Source: Plazaster borealis (lineage: Eukaryota > Echinodermata > Asteroidea > Forcipulatida > Labidiasteridae). From it: DNA of 64,000 nt. The notes beneath the pieces were generated by a model that saw only the letters and a program-made list of their open reading frames with translations, was not told where the DNA came from and did not search any database. This document shows, piece by piece, positions 1 through 12,881 of this stretch. The stretch is from contig CM037472.1 in the NCBI GenBank assembly GCA_021014325.1, positions 14,927,063 through 14,991,062 of the forward strand, written 5' to 3'. Numbering within the stretch: position 1 is the first letter of the stretch; the number at the start of each line of letters is the position of its first letter. The translations under genes were made by a program, and so were the position numbers.

Positions 1-533
1 GCATCATAACAGTTTATCACACGCTACCAACTTTTCTAGATCAGCCGCAATCGGAAGTGTTTTATCTCCTCACGCTTGCAGTGATCTGAATGAACCCCTG
101 ACGCCAGATTGTTTCTCGTGTGGTTGCTACATTTCTCTGGTCCTTTCTCTATGATTACACGCTAACACGACACGCAGCACCTGGCTGAGTAGTGAGTAAG
201 GAGCACGCATCAGTAATGAATACACGCAGGGTTGTAGTAGCGAAACTTCCACTATTATGCAATAGGGGGGGTCTGAAAGGGGAAACATTTCTACCAATAT
301 CTGAAAGTGTCTGTAGAAGGGGCATCAGATGTCCCCTATCTTTAAGTCATCGCCATTGTGCGATAGTATTTAAAGGGAAACCCAGTTTGACAAACAATTA
401 ATGAGGAGGCGGGGCGGGGGGGACCATAAGGCGTAAGACTTCCGGGACTCTCCCCCCTCCATTATTGAACCAGAGGACATATTTGAATTTGTCTCTGCTT
501 TTTAGGTAGAATAAAACTCCTTTTCTTAATAGC
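1..533. other. No gene seen
   Basis: Short open frames only, without coding features. A poly-G tract lies at about 410-420. Confidence 0.5.
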
Positions 534-965
534 CATGAGAGGAATGGCGGCCAGTAGGCCCCGTGACGTAAAACAACCTATAGTTCTCCTTCAGAATGTG
601 TCATGGGAGAGATTAGGGGGGGTGTGGTCAGTAGGCCCCGTGACGAAAAAAAACCTATATAATTTTCCTTTAGAATATGTCATGAGAGGGATGGGGGCAG
701 TAGGTTCCGTGACTCGAAACCACTAGTTCTACTTTAGAATGTGTAATGAGAGGGGGGGCAGCAGGCCCCATGATGTGTAAACCCCTATAGTTCTCCTTCA
801 GAATAATGTCATGAGAAGGGATGGGGGGGGGGGGTCAGTTGGCCCCGTGACGTAAAACCCCTAGTTCTCCTTTATAGTGTGTAATGAGAGGGGTGGGGGT
901 GGGGATGAGTAGGCCACATGACATCAACACCCCGAGTTCTCTTTCTGAATGTGTCATGAGACCCA
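534..965. repeat. Degenerate minisatellite, about six copies of 61-77 bp
   Basis: The unit contains AGTTCTCCTTYAGAATGTG, TCATGAGAGGGATGGGGG and CAGTAGGCCCCGTGACG. The CAGTAGG landmark recurs at about 552, 629, 698, 759, 836 and 906. Poly-G runs of variable length cause the spacing differences. Confidence 0.8.
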
Positions 966-3720
966 GGCTGTTGAGACCTCCACACCCTCGCTCTCCCCTC
1001 AACACCCTCATCACCTTTTTTTTCGTCACTGGGGATGGTAATTGTGGTGGAGTGGACTGGAGAGAGGCGTTACCTCTTGACCAGCGATTGATGTTGGACT
1101 TTGTTAAAATGTATTCCAAGTTTGCTGCTCGCCAGAGACTTTTTCGTTGCCTATTTATTTCCCACAGAATATTCCTATTTCAAGACATTAGATCGGAGCG
1201 GTCCCAACCCCTAACTCTTTCAAAAACAAATGCTCTTCTATTCTTCAAACTCATTGGCCCTCAGCTCCTCCCAACAAAATGAGAGATGAGCAAATTATAA
1301 ATACAGGTTTTTTGTGTGTATTAAATAAATATAGTAAAACCAGACATTCAGCTTGCTATACTTCTTATCAGACTCCCATCCAACCCCAAGGACCGACGGG
1401 GCACCCGTTCGTAACTTCTCCCTCACTCGCTTCTCAATCTTTCTCTACGTTATTGAAAAGCAATACATAACAAACAAGAAATGAAGACAAGGTAAAATCC
1501 ACAATTTAACACAAAACATTATTAATTTATTCTTCACAATTTATACCACCATATACAGGGCAAAGCTATTGATGAATTAATCATGAGATGCTAATGATGA
1601 TGACGTTTCATGAGCATTTCTATGAAAATTTATATTTCAATGATGAATTCAATTATTATAAGTATGACCCTTTCAAAATTTTCCGCAAATTTCCCATGGT
1701 TAAGTAGAGAAACCTTAACATACAAAGTGACGAAGGACAAAGGGTGAATACATATATATTTTTCATAGAATACAACAAGTATTTGTTTATACAAAGCAAC
1801 ACCACAGAGTTACAGCTGTTAAAGGTCAAGGTTGTCACCATAAGTGACACTCAGAAAGTGTGAAAATCATATAGGCTTTACTACAGCATCCCCAAATCCC
1901 ATTAAGCCCCGCCCATTTCAAAATGCTTATGGAAATTACCCACTACGAAACACTTCAATTTTCCACCAATACCAATACATTCACTTTACATTTAAACTCC
2001 TAGTTTTAAGTACTGATACTGTTTCACAACAAATCTTTTGGGATAATATATTCTTAATTACTTGTTTTTGTCATAAAAGAAACTTAATAAAAAATAAATG
2101 ACCATCTATAGAATTGTGTTAATTGACCCCGGAAGTGACGTCATAGCACGACTTCTAAAACGAAGTAGGTATCAAAAGACGCGGGATAATTTGCATGGTG
2201 AAAATGGCAACCTAGCCGAATTATGATGTTTGCTGTAACACGAGGGTAGATGATGAAGATACACTGATTGAAACGTCGAGTTATTTCAACCGACTGTTCT
2301 CTTCAGCGTCAACCCATGTAATCGTTCCATGGTGATACATAACACCTTTTATTGAATCTCTCGTTTACCTTTGTTTTTCTCCCCGAAGTAAGGTGCATAT
2401 CTATAATTATTTGGAATAGGTAATGCATAATAAATTTTAACAAAATAGTTCTGTTTCAATTTAAGTAGCAATATATAACATATTTACAAATAAAATATAT
2501 CTTAAAATAATTAGAGCAGTTATTTTGTTTAAATATAATACACGTTTATTGAGGTACATGGGGATTTTCACATGGATTTTATGCGGAATACACGCGGTTT
2601 AATAGGAAGTATAAAACAATAGTTCTTCAGAAACTCTTTCTGATATTTGAATAAAAATACTTAATAATAACAACTCGATGACATAAACGGAACAAATTTA
2701 GTTCTGCTAACTATTTGTTGACGTGGAAGGCACGGTATTTCTGGAGTATTTTGTATAACACAGCGTTGAGGGAATGTCAGAATGTGGAACATGATTAGAA
2801 TAGGTTTTCCATCCTGTAGAGCCGGGGATATTGGGGAGGGGGGGGGGGCTGATGTAACTTGATATGAAGTATACATTAATGTTATCGCTGTTTCCTTATG
2901 TGTTCTGTTGTTGTTGAGCATACACACAACCTTGTTGAACTTACACACGATGTGACACTTTGATTCATAGTGCATGGAAAGTTGAGAATAAAACAAATAG
3001 TGCGACCCCCCCCCTCTCAAGACGGTATCAAAACTTGGCATCTGTCTACAGGCGGTTCCATGAAAGAGGAATGGGATAACAAAATTTCTCCCCCATCTAA
3101 CGTAATGTTATACCCTTCCTCGCCCATATCTATTTTTGCCCCTCCCCCTTGATTTCATATATCAACCCCCTTGACAGCTTTGTAGCATAAATTGTATTTT
3201 GGGGTTGTGGGCGATAGTATTATTTTGCGTGGGGCGGGGTCAACCCCTCCCTTTCTTTCAAGAGTTATATCTACATGGATCCTTCCCTGATACTGGTATT
3301 TAATATCTTTTTGTACACACACACATTATATTAACCGCAAACGTAACAATGCAGTATCGTTTTATACATATAACATGGAAATATAAATATATTTAGGTAT
3401 ATCAATAATTATATTTACGATATGCAAAACGAGAGAAATAAAAATTGAAAAATAACAAAAGAAAAAAGAAAATAAATAAAATGTTACAGCTTCTTTCAAA
3501 AAAGTTTTCGTTCGATAAGCGCAGTGAAAATATACCACTGTGGACGGGGCGTGGTTGTGTGGTCTACACTGTGTGGTAACTTAATGGTCATATGTTTGAA
3601 CTTTTTGTTTAACAAACCCCTAATGGGAATTAACACCGTTATTTATAGACTGTCTTGGTGCAATATACAAAGTGGTTTCTGATGACTACACTGCGCTAAG
3701 GTTTCATTAAGATTTACATC
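966..3720. other. Intergenic, no gene seen
   Basis: AT-rich with scattered poly-C and poly-G tracts (about 2838, 3006). A GAAACGTCGAG motif at 2270-2280 follows a CTGANGA-like box (see findings). Open frames lack family motifs. Confidence 0.5.
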
Positions 3721-3724
3721 CTAC

Positions 3725-4133
3725 CTTAAACTCCCGAGTCAGAATTGACCCGGATTCTGGGGTCCCTTTTGGGCCTGACCCATTTCTGGTTCAGTATGAC
3801 CCGGAATCTGTATCAAATTGACCCAGAACTGAGTCAAACTGACGCAGAATCCGAGTAAAAATCCCACTTTTTTTAAAACCAGTTTCCGGGTCATACTGAC
3901 CCAGAAATGGGTCAGGCCCCGGGACCCGGAATCCCGGTCAATAGACCTTATGCACATGATGTCATAACAGTAGGGCGCCCTCGTCTAGAGGTCAAAAGGA
4001 GGTTGTTCATTGGCCAATCCTGTGCGCCGCGCGTACAAATCTGTGCGTTTGGATTGTTTCGTCATCGTTTAACCTCTAAGATGGCGGCTGGATGACGTCA
4101 ATGCATAAGGTCTATTCTGACCCCGGGAGTTTA
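3725..4133. mobile_element. Palindromic GACCC-rich element, interrupted by a second element
   Basis: The arms CTCCCGAGTCAGAATTGACC (3730 region) and its complement near 3900-3940 and 4116-4130 pair over about 80 bp, with ATTTCTGG and CAGTATGACCCGGAA shared. The right arm is split by the element at 3941-4115. Confidence 0.7.
3941..4115. mobile_element. MITE family B, copy 1 (nested)
   Basis: Terminal inverted repeats ATAGACCTTATGCA / TGCATAAGGTCTAT, 175 bp. Inside are TGTGCGCCGCGCGTAC and an AAGATGGCGGC box. Other copies are at 29627 and 54146; a relative is at 62712. Confidence 0.8.
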
Positions 4134-4799
4134 TAAGAGTGAAGACAAGGTACAACATTACAAATGTGGATTGTACTTCACCTTCTTTGAATTAAAAAAG
4201 AAAAATACTGGTACAAACTATTCAAAAGTAGACTTCGATTTATGTAGATTACATTATAATATGGTAATATGACTTCCTGGTGAAGATAGCCCGGCAACCT
4301 TGTATTTGTATCATGATGTCTTGTAAACACGGACTAATAGAAATGTTACTTTAATAAGCATGACAAGAAAATCGGCAGTGATTTCGCTAGGTTTTTTTTA
4401 TAACCCCACAAAGCGTCACTTTACTTTTAGATTTGTGACTGCACCGTTAAACTTTGCAGTTTTGCACGAAGTTAATTTAACTAAACATCGGTTAGTTTTT
4501 GTTTGAATTGATTACCAATGCTGTACCTTTTCTTCACAAAACCATCTACACTGTGAAAGTTTCTACTTTTCGAAATACAACCGCTAAACCACAACCCATC
4601 AACAGACCGCGCCGTGGACAATAATAGGATCAAGAGCAGCCCACGTAATTTACGTCATACAACTTCCAACCAATCATATAACGCGTTGAGCAGAATCGGG
4701 ACATCCGGTCAGAGCCCGTGTATTATAGCATGCGTCCATAGTTTGTGTCTGTACCAATCAGCTGTCCGGTTATATATGGACACTTCGTCACGTGGCTCA
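4134..4799 (-). other. Downstream of gremlin, likely 3' UTR and flank
   Basis: No coding frame other than shadows. ATTAAA on the minus strand at about 4350 is a possible poly(A) signal; no AATAAA was noticed. Confidence 0.35.
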
Positions 4800-5369
4800 C
4801 TACGACACGTCTACGGCCACACATCGGCACTGCTTGACCTTTTCGACCTTTTTCCTTTGGATGTTGGGAGTCTGTCCAGGACACCTTAAAGTCACCGTGA
4901 AAATGTTCGTTCTGTAAGGTTTGCAAAAAGAGCACGATCTGAAAGCGTCGTCGTAGTCTGACCACGGTATATAAAATGAGTTGCACTGTCCATAGCAGAA
5001 ACGGTTGGTTATGGTTCTCCCGATGCATCCAGGGGCCTCGACTTTCTGTTTGAGGGAGAAGGTTTTGCACCAGTCCCCCTTGAGGTAATCCTTGGTGGTC
5101 ACCTCGTAGGGATCACCGGTCTCCGGTGTGAGGACCTCATCGGGCGGGCGGCGCCCCGCGTTAACCCTCTCGCTACTGGCGCCTCGCTGCGACGACGCTA
5201 CTGACTCCTCATCGGTTGCCTCCAATAGGACCGTCAGGGGGTTGTTTGGGGGTAGTCTCCTTCCTGTCGTTGCTGCAGCTGCCAAGAGTGATCGGGACGC
5301 CAAAAGGCTTAGGAGTGTACATAGGATGATCGTAGATTTGACTGATAAAGAGGCCTGGTTGCCCGGCAT
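4800..5369 (-). CDS. GREM: Gremlin-type BMP antagonist (DAN family), single coding exon
   Basis: Encodes 189 residues, close to the 184 of human GREM1. Residues 1-34 are a signal peptide with a hydrophobic core (about 12-33), followed by a ~60-residue variable linker with RR pairs. The C-terminal cystine knot (101-183) has nine cysteines at 101, 115, 125, 129, 146, 149, 163, 181 and 183, and the gremlin signatures NRFCYGQCNSFYIP, SCSFCKP and VKQCRC. Family members are secreted and bind BMP2/4-type ligands, blocking receptor access. The ATG at 5369 is chosen because a pyrimidine-rich tract ending in CTCACAG lies one base upstream: the coding exon starts after a 5'-UTR intron, as in vertebrate GREM1. 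The frame stays open 23 codons further upstream, but that part is intron and has no ATG giving a better start. The 5' exon was not found. Identity is very secure; gremlin-1 versus gremlin-2 cannot be decided and the split is probably vertebrate-specific. Confidence 0.96.
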   Translation of the reverse strand: MPGNQASLSVKSTIILCTLLSLLASRSLLAAAATTGRRLPPNNPLTVLLEATDEESVASSQRGASSERVNAGRRPPDEVLTPETGDPYEVTTKDYLKGDWCKTFSLKQKVEAPGCIGRTITNRFCYGQCNSFYIPWSDYDDAFRSCSFCKPYRTNIFTVTLRCPGQTPNIQRKKVEKVKQCRCVAVDVS

Positions 5370-5370
5370 A

Positions 5371-5392
5371 CTGTGAGAGAAACAAAATAAAA
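5371..5392 (-). other. 3' splice site before the gremlin coding exon
   Basis: Reading on the minus strand, a run of TTTTA repeats and TTTCTCTCACAG ends just before TATGCCGG. Polypyrimidine tract, CAG and the immediately following ATG make a good acceptor. It implies an unlocated noncoding first exon upstream (higher coordinates). Confidence 0.75.
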
Positions 5393-5850
5393 TAAAATAA
5401 AACCTTGTTAATTTTGTCATGCAATATTTCTCTAACAAATTTGTTATTCAACATGAAAATATAAGTGCCGTTACTTCACGTGGAAGTTTAATTGCCCAAT
5501 TGCCCAATTCTGGGAATCGAGACTCTGTACAGGACTAAGTGCAAACACACTGAGGTTGAAGTAGAAATGTTGGTAAACACGCGAGCACGAAATATCAGGA
5601 TATTACAGCGTGTTAAGCATACACTGGAATTAACACAAAATGTTGTCACACAGACAGCGCAAACACCGTCAGGTCATTCACTCCTTATAGTTTAGAGCTA
5701 AAAAAGTAACTGTGTTCATTTTATCACCAGATTTTTTTTAATAAAACTAGATCATTTTGAATTTTTGTTTAATACCTCTATTGAAAAAAAAAAACCAAAA
5801 AACCACCTGAAATGGTCGAAAACATAGTGTTAGCATCCCTTCCTCCATGG

Positions 5851-6022
5851 TTTTAGCCAGAGGGGTATCTGGGTGTCTTTTGGACACCCTGTTTTAAATT
5901 TGGACACCCTGTTTTATCTGTCATTTACATGTGAATGAATTGTATAGTGAACAATTTGGACATCCAGTTTTTAAATTTTCAGCAAATTTTGACACCTTTC
6001 CACCAATTCCTGGCTAAAACTC
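5851..6022. mobile_element. Short inverted-repeat element
   Basis: TTTTAGCCAG at the left end (5851 region) and CTGGCTAAAA at the right bound about 165 bp. Inside, TTTGGACACCCTGTTTT occurs twice in tandem. This suggests a non-autonomous DNA transposon; I see only one copy here. Confidence 0.45.
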
Positions 6023-9000
6023 TGGTCGAAAATATCGGTTTTACCATTAATTATACTTATTAAACTATTCTATTGCTAACTTATGAACCAATTAATGTGT
6101 GTGTCATGGTACAATGCTTGAAATACATTTCGGCAAACTATCACAACTGTCATTCTCTACTTAACGCCAAGCTTGAGAGCTTCCTGATTTTTGCGTAAAT
6201 GTATGTTATTTAGATTTTTTCAAAATGTTGTGTGGATGTCTACGTAAAAAAAAGGTTTATTCGGAAGGCTAAGATAAGTGATGAACCGCTGGAAGCTAAC
6301 ACTATGAATTGTGTGTTGGCAAGAGTTCAAGTACAGTACTACCAATGCGGCATCAGAACGCTATATGAAGCTCACAAAGTGACACCCCAATCTATCTAAC
6401 CATAATTCAACAAGTGTGTTTACAGCAATTAAATGCACAGCACTTGACATCGTCTTGTCTGTACACATTTTTAATGGCGTTGTTTTTTAACGGTCGGGAT
6501 GTGTCCACTATACGAATCCGTGCGTGACGATTGGCCCGTCTTCGATTCGCAGTGCCCGCCAGACGACACAAAAACCCCGCAAGTTGTCTTTACAACTTGG
6601 TGGTCTGATAAACTGACGTGTGTCTGTAACTTGAGAGGAGTTTTTCTGTCTTAGATGTCAATATTTGAAGGTTATTGCAAGAACAAGTGACATCTTCTAC
6701 AAAGAATGTATTCTTACTTCCGCCTTTCCTTTTGTGTATGGGAGTGAGGGGCCGTCGACTGCTTTAAAAAAAAAAAACACACATTCGCACCGGAACATCT
6801 GATTTGACTATTTACAAGTAAACTGTGTCTATTGTTACAGTGAATTCCTCCCTGTTTTCTTACGGGAAAAACAGTAATTCACTAATGTCTTCAAGAGCCT
6901 ACAAGTCACGGTGGACTTTTTTGGGGGTTAAATTCCACCTCCGTGCATGGTCTACTCATCAGTGTCGGCCTCCTCGGAAAGGGAAAATGTGAAGTGCCAC
7001 TTGTGATTTTAAACAATATCCTCTTCAAGAAGCGGCATTCGCCCATTGTTTATCTTCCCTGGCTGGGCCGATGTTACTAGCCCCCCTTCCTTTACCCTTA
7101 CCCCCTTCGCATTATTATGCAATGCTTGTTGGTCCGCTATACGTACAAACATTGCCTCAAAACACCCCATTTTTCTTAAATGAAGTTCATCATCGAGATT
7201 AATTGAGATGTAATCATATTTTAGGTATTAACATAATAGACTACTAAAAACTAACAGCGATAATGTGATTCGATTTGCTTCCAACATTTCTGAGAATGTT
7301 ACACGGTCACCATTCCAATCCTATGACTCGACCAAACCACTTGAATCTTGTAAGTATAGAAAGTTTGTTTTGTGTGGGGCTATTAGTGTCAATTCTTCTT
7401 AACTCTTCTGTACCCAAAGTCAAACAATGAGCCGTCTTCCCCACATCCCCATCCGATAAAATGCTCTTAATATTCAATAAATGTCAAGCCTTGAAAGTCC
7501 GTGGCGACAATAATAAATTCCCACGTTTTTTTTTTTTTAACCCAACCGCCAACCACTCGTTTTGGCGCCCCCGAAAGACAAAAAAGTCGTTCTAAGTGTC
7601 CGATGGAGCCATGGGAGGAAGGAGGACAAATAAGCAAGTTTCGACGGGGACTTAGACACGATCTTCTCCTCAACTGGCGTTTGTTGTTTTGGTCTCATTT
7701 GTGCCAATCTGAAAGCTCAGTGTTTAGTCGGTAAGAGGCCATGGAGCTAAGCCTTTCAACAGCCGTGTGTCGCCCCCCCCCCTTCAGTCGCCAAATACGA
7801 GCCCTTCCCGGGTGTCTATCAGGGTCGAGAGAAACACAAAACCTACACCCATGTTTTATGGACCACCATCATATTCGTATGATTCACAACGAGGCTAATA
7901 ATCAAATGGGGCGAGTTTCCTTTACTTAAACTTTGCAACCTTTGTCAGAGCGTAAAGCTTGTGACTAAATTTTCAGCTTAACAAAATTATCAACAACGAG
8001 AACCCCTCACAACAAAGAAGCAAAGGAACAACCAGATTGGTAGTCCACAATTCCCAGCCGGTTAAAATTGGGACAGATAAACACGACGTCCCAGCCAAAC
8101 TGGAGCAGATTAGGCGTGGGGTTTAGTCCAGTTTGGGATTGTGTTTGGATGATTTAGTCGCGAAACGTTCAAGAAACACGAAGTACATGAATGCGCACCT
8201 TCCACGCACACATGCTCAAAATCCTTTCATCTTGGGAACTTCTGGAAACCTACTTTGCTTAAACGGGTCAAGGGTTGTTCGCTTATCCAACTAAACTAGT
8301 TCTTATGGTAGAAAGGTATTCCCATGGTTTGTTGTCTGTGGGTACCTTATCCCCCCCCCCACCCACCCGCGTGAAAAGGAAAACAAGAGCAAAACTCGAG
8401 AAAGAAAGTATACTAAATTCGGCTGTGCGTCAAGGGGAATCGTTAGGGTTTGAAACCTTCAAAGGCAAGTTGCAACAATCTACCGAGAAAGTTCTTAACG
8501 CGTGTTTCAAGGTTTGCCCGTTGCTCGTCCACTCCCTTGCTGCTTTTAGAACTAGTTTGTTGTTTTGCGTATAAGTTACTAAATGATAATAAACAGTTTT
8601 TATATGGTGCAAAATTACAGTTAAGTCGCGGAGCGCTTTAGGAAAGGGGAAAGAGAGAAAACCGGACGTGTGGAATACAATGAGCAACAAAACAGGTATA
8701 TTTGTTTTTACAACATAAGCTACAGACAGAACCATAAAATACACTCAATGAAATCATTGTTACAAAGCAGAGACTATGAACTGTTCAAGGGGTAAACTTT
8801 ATTTAATATTATTGGGGAGTGAAGTCCAGAGTTCAGGAGATCTAAAAGACCCTTTGCCTATCTGCTTTGGTGGAAGCTGGAAAAGGAGTTAAACGATTTT
8901 TTGTTTATCCAGAACGAAGATTTTTGTCGGATAGTAGTTTTGGATCAGTTCTTGAAGTTAATCAATTCAATTTACTTTAATTTAAAAAACTGTATTCATC

Positions 9001-10360
9001 CTAAAATTAGGCAATTACAAAATATTGGACAGCTCCATAACAAAAACAGTGAGGAGGTTGTCCATGTTTGCATTTGAATATTTATACAAGGAGTTTGAAA
9101 ATGATTCTCTGTTAAAATTGAGTGGTAACCGATACATATTATATGAAACTAGAGAAATGGTTTCATGTGATGGGGTACACGAGTATAAGAAGTCTAGCTG
9201 CAGAGTTCTGAATACGCTGAAGTTTAAGTTCCTCCCTTGTATAGTTTAGGTAATGTAAGGTTATCAGATTGTTTGATGTTTTGGAGGATTTATGTCATTC
9301 TTCCTCTGCCTCTCCCTTTATTCTTTGCTTACAATGATTGTTTATGTTCAGGGGGTGAATAGGGAGTTTATTTCAACTGAGATTCGATGGAACATTCTCT
9401 TTGTAAAACATGGAGAAATAATTCGTATGTTGTTGTTGTTGTTGTTAGTCACAGGCATGACGAACAAGATATTGTAAAACTTGCCGAAAACGGGCACACA
9501 CCGTCACAGGCGCGTCGGCTTTAAACTACTTTCATTTACAACATTTTACGTTTAATATCGGAGGGTTCTAGAATTTCCACTTCTTGTTAGAACATTGACG
9601 TATGAAAATTGTCCCCGTTTTCGGAAGAATATTAGTTGTGAGATTGTGGCAGTGATTTTGTATTTCACAAAAAGAGCATATTTGCTGTTCAGTTTGTCAT
9701 CTCCAAAACTATATGAAGAGTTTAAAACGATCGTCCGTTATGTTTTTGACTTTTTTTCTCCTAGGCAGAACATTTCCCTTTGCACTTCGTAGGCTGTATG
9801 TGGATTTGTCACGTCACATGATCAGTATCAGTCGACATAGTGTCGGCCACCTGGGGCTATAGCATGGATTCTATGTCACCATGTCGGAGCTCGGGGAGGT
9901 CAGGTGGAGGTCGACCGTTGGCCCAGGTCACCGGAGCACCACCGTTTAGGACACCTCGTCACAACAAGAGTGACATGTGCCCCGTGGAGCAGCCAATTGA
10001 ACATTGAATAGATGGAGGAATGATTGATCAATCACCCCGTTGGACTGTGTGAGGTTCCCCAATCCATCAACGAGAGAAGGAAGGATAATGGCGTGACAGA
10101 TTGAAACAAGTGTTGGTCATTTACCCCTGACATTCTTGTATCATTCATCATTCAGTGCTTCAAAATCCCACCAGTTGGCGAGAGAATGCTTTCTGTTTTA
10201 AAGACAAATTTACAGGATTTTCAGATCCTTTGTTCAGACTTTATCTTTCTCAAGATGAAACCAAGGAATCGTGAATGGGAATCAGATGAGGATGGGACAT
10301 AGACGAAGGAGGAAAAACTCAAGTGGGATGGGGTGGGATACCGTATGTCAGGCTCTAGTA
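6023..10360. other. Intergenic, no gene seen
   Basis: Part of the 7B2-gremlin gap. Contains an AAAAAAAAAAAA tract (6765), TTG microsatellite (9429-9446) and a GC-richer stretch at 9830-9960 (CACCTGGGG, GGTCACCGG) that could be regulatory or an unlinked exon. The gremlin first exon may be hidden here. Confidence 0.45.
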
Positions 10361-10665
10361 GTTTTATGGAAAGCACTGATCACGTGCTCTCGACGTAGGT
10401 ACATCTGTGAACTTGAAGAGACTTTCATTTGGTGTCATAGAGAGTGTCATGGAGGGTGTCATGGAGTTTTTATGAAAAACACTGATCACGTGCTCTCGAC
10501 GTAGGTACATCTGTGAACTTGAAGAGACTTTCATTTGGTGTCATAGAGTGTGTCATGGAGGGTGTCATGGAGTTTTTATGAAAAGCACTGATCACGTGCT
10601 CTCGGCGTAGGTACATCTGTGAGCTTGAAGAGACTCTTGCCTTTCATTTGGTGTCATAGAGAGAG
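10361..10665. repeat. 106-bp tandem repeat, three copies, each with a CACGTG E-box
   Basis: The landmark CACTGATCACGTGCTCTCG starts at 10374, 10480 and 10586: two exact 106-bp steps. Each unit also has GTAGGTACATCTGTGA and TTTCATTTGGTGTCATAGAG. Copies differ by only a few bases, so the duplication is recent. Confidence 0.9.
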
Positions 10666-12881
10666 TATCTCTTCATCACACGAGACGTTTGCACAGCCAG
10701 TACTGAAGGGGACAGCTTATCCAGAGCATATTCTCGCATTTTCTCTTGCAACACTTGTTACATGACGAGAGAACCCCATGGAACTCCACAGCTTGACGTC
10801 TGCCTCCCCTAACTAAACGTCAAAGGTCGGGGGAAGTTCAATATGTTATACAATTTGTTGTTGTGGTCGCGATTCATATCTGTGTCTCTGCCTCTTTGTG
10901 TTTACTTTCGAGATTTAATGTAACCATGATAATTGTCAATTCTCAGTCGTGCTTGTTTTCTTTGTGAATGATTTCCGTAATCATATTATTTGCTATTAGG
11001 GATCCAATAACCATTGACTGACTTGGGATTTTGTTTTCAGTGGAACAACATTTAGACCAACTGCATCGATCTGAGGTTTATCCCATTGGGTGTGGCACCA
11101 GGCTTAATTTTACAGGGAAACTAGCGAGACCCGGGCCCAGTGTGAGCCATTTATATTATTAAGCGCATCAGCAAAAGCAAACGGTGGAGGTCGGTAACCA
11201 GACCTTTCACCCATAACTCGGCGGTGCAATCAGAGCAGAAACGGGCTCAGTCTGTACCGGCAGACTGGCGCCGTCGCCACTGGACTCGTTGCTACCGGGC
11301 ACTTCTCACCCGGTCTCTAAAACCTAAGCGTGGATAAACCATATAAAAATAACCCCCGTATAATAAACCCAATTCCTGCGAGCAGATCTTAGTTGCAAGT
11401 CAGGGAAAAAAATCCAAGCTTAAGTCAAAGTATATAACAAAGAAACATTAAATCTCCACGATGTCACCCACCAGTGACGTCATACTACCGTTCACTCTTT
11501 TCCACATTGGATCAAGGTTCCGTGACCTCAAAGTAATCCACTTACATCAAGGAGTTTCATTTTACCAGAAGTTACTTCCGCAATTGTTTTCTCATTCAAC
11601 AATGGACGTTTTCGAAACCGTGGATGTTGGGTTGCGGCTTCGACTTGGGCCAGTGTCTAAACCTCGTACCCAAAAAGAGCACACATCTGCAACGAGGCAT
11701 GCTTTGGGCCCGAGCCTGAACCTCAGCCGCGGTTTCGACCCTGTCCCTTAGCTGGGAAGAACCGTTTTTATCGGTGCCTGGATAATGTTGAGATGGAGGA
11801 AAAAAGACAAATGCGGACGGCCACTGCTTTAATCACTTCAAATTGGACGATCCCACATCTCCATACTGTCTGAGTAAACGTAAATTAGTCTGCCAGGCAT
11901 TTCACGTACACCCGTCATATTGATCATTTATCAATGATATCCCTTACGTAGACATGACTTTTAATGTAATAAAACACACTGGAACAAACGTCACAGATGT
12001 TTAAGGCAAGATGGTCAACTTAATCGGCTCCCCGTCCTGGGGTTGGTCTCCAGGTAATGATAAACCATATGGATGGATGCGTAGGGGACCTGTGGAAACT
12101 AGGACTAATGCCCCCCCCCCCATGCTGTTTCAGCAAGGTGATGTTCCCCCTTTATGAAAACAGTTTACATGTTGCTAGACCGAGAACAATCAAACATGAA
12201 CAAATATTTAAAAAGAATCTTGAGAAACGACTAAGTCAACTAGTACTCAATGTATTGTGGCACGTCGTGAAGCCGGTTTCTCGCTTCAACTTTAGTCTCT
12301 TCTGACACCGGTTTCCTCTTGGTCAAAAATTTACAAACATGAAAATAACCCCCGGCAGCTGTCCGGTGACTTCAACACTTGGGCAGAATTCAGCCAGACG
12401 GGCTGATAATTTATAGCGACAGCCACAATTATTTATTTGTCCTTAAAGATTCAAATGTCGCCGGAAATATTGGAGTCGACTTGGACAAGACCCGGAATGG
12501 AAGCGACTGCCAATGAATACAAAATCTGTTCAGCACATGGTGCCAAGCTTTGAAAAGAGAGTGCGAGAAGAAAAGTCTTGAAAAAACTGTTTGGAACCGT
12601 GAGCGAACTAACTTGTCGTGGTCGCCGTCATTCCCGCCATCATCATAGGTATAGTACCTTCGACGTCGCCACTTTCGTCGCCATCAGTGTTGTCATCGTC
12701 AATATATATACAATGTATAGAACTGTCACCATGTATAATTTTATCGATCAAATAATGTCTGTAGAGGTAGGTGGCAGAGCGCAACAGCTGTAATGTTACA
12801 CGATATTTGAACAATAACGGAGAAGTGGGTAATAGTTGTGCTTGTGCCAAAAGTGCCCTTTTCATGTTCTTTTTCTATGGT
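10666..12881. other. Intergenic, no gene seen
   Basis: Contains a GC-richer stretch at 11090-11330 without a convincing frame. The 96-codon frame at 11461 has no family features. Confidence 0.45.

Noticed and set aside
5128..5376. Plus-strand ORF opposite gremlin
   Set aside because: Shadow of the gremlin coding exon; no features of its own.
5370..5438. A longer 212-residue start for gremlin
   Set aside because: The extension begins at a non-ATG codon and runs through an obvious polypyrimidine tract and CAG acceptor; it is intron.
10361..10665. CRISPR array
   Set aside because: The 106-bp units repeat entirely with no unique spacers, and the genome is eukaryotic.
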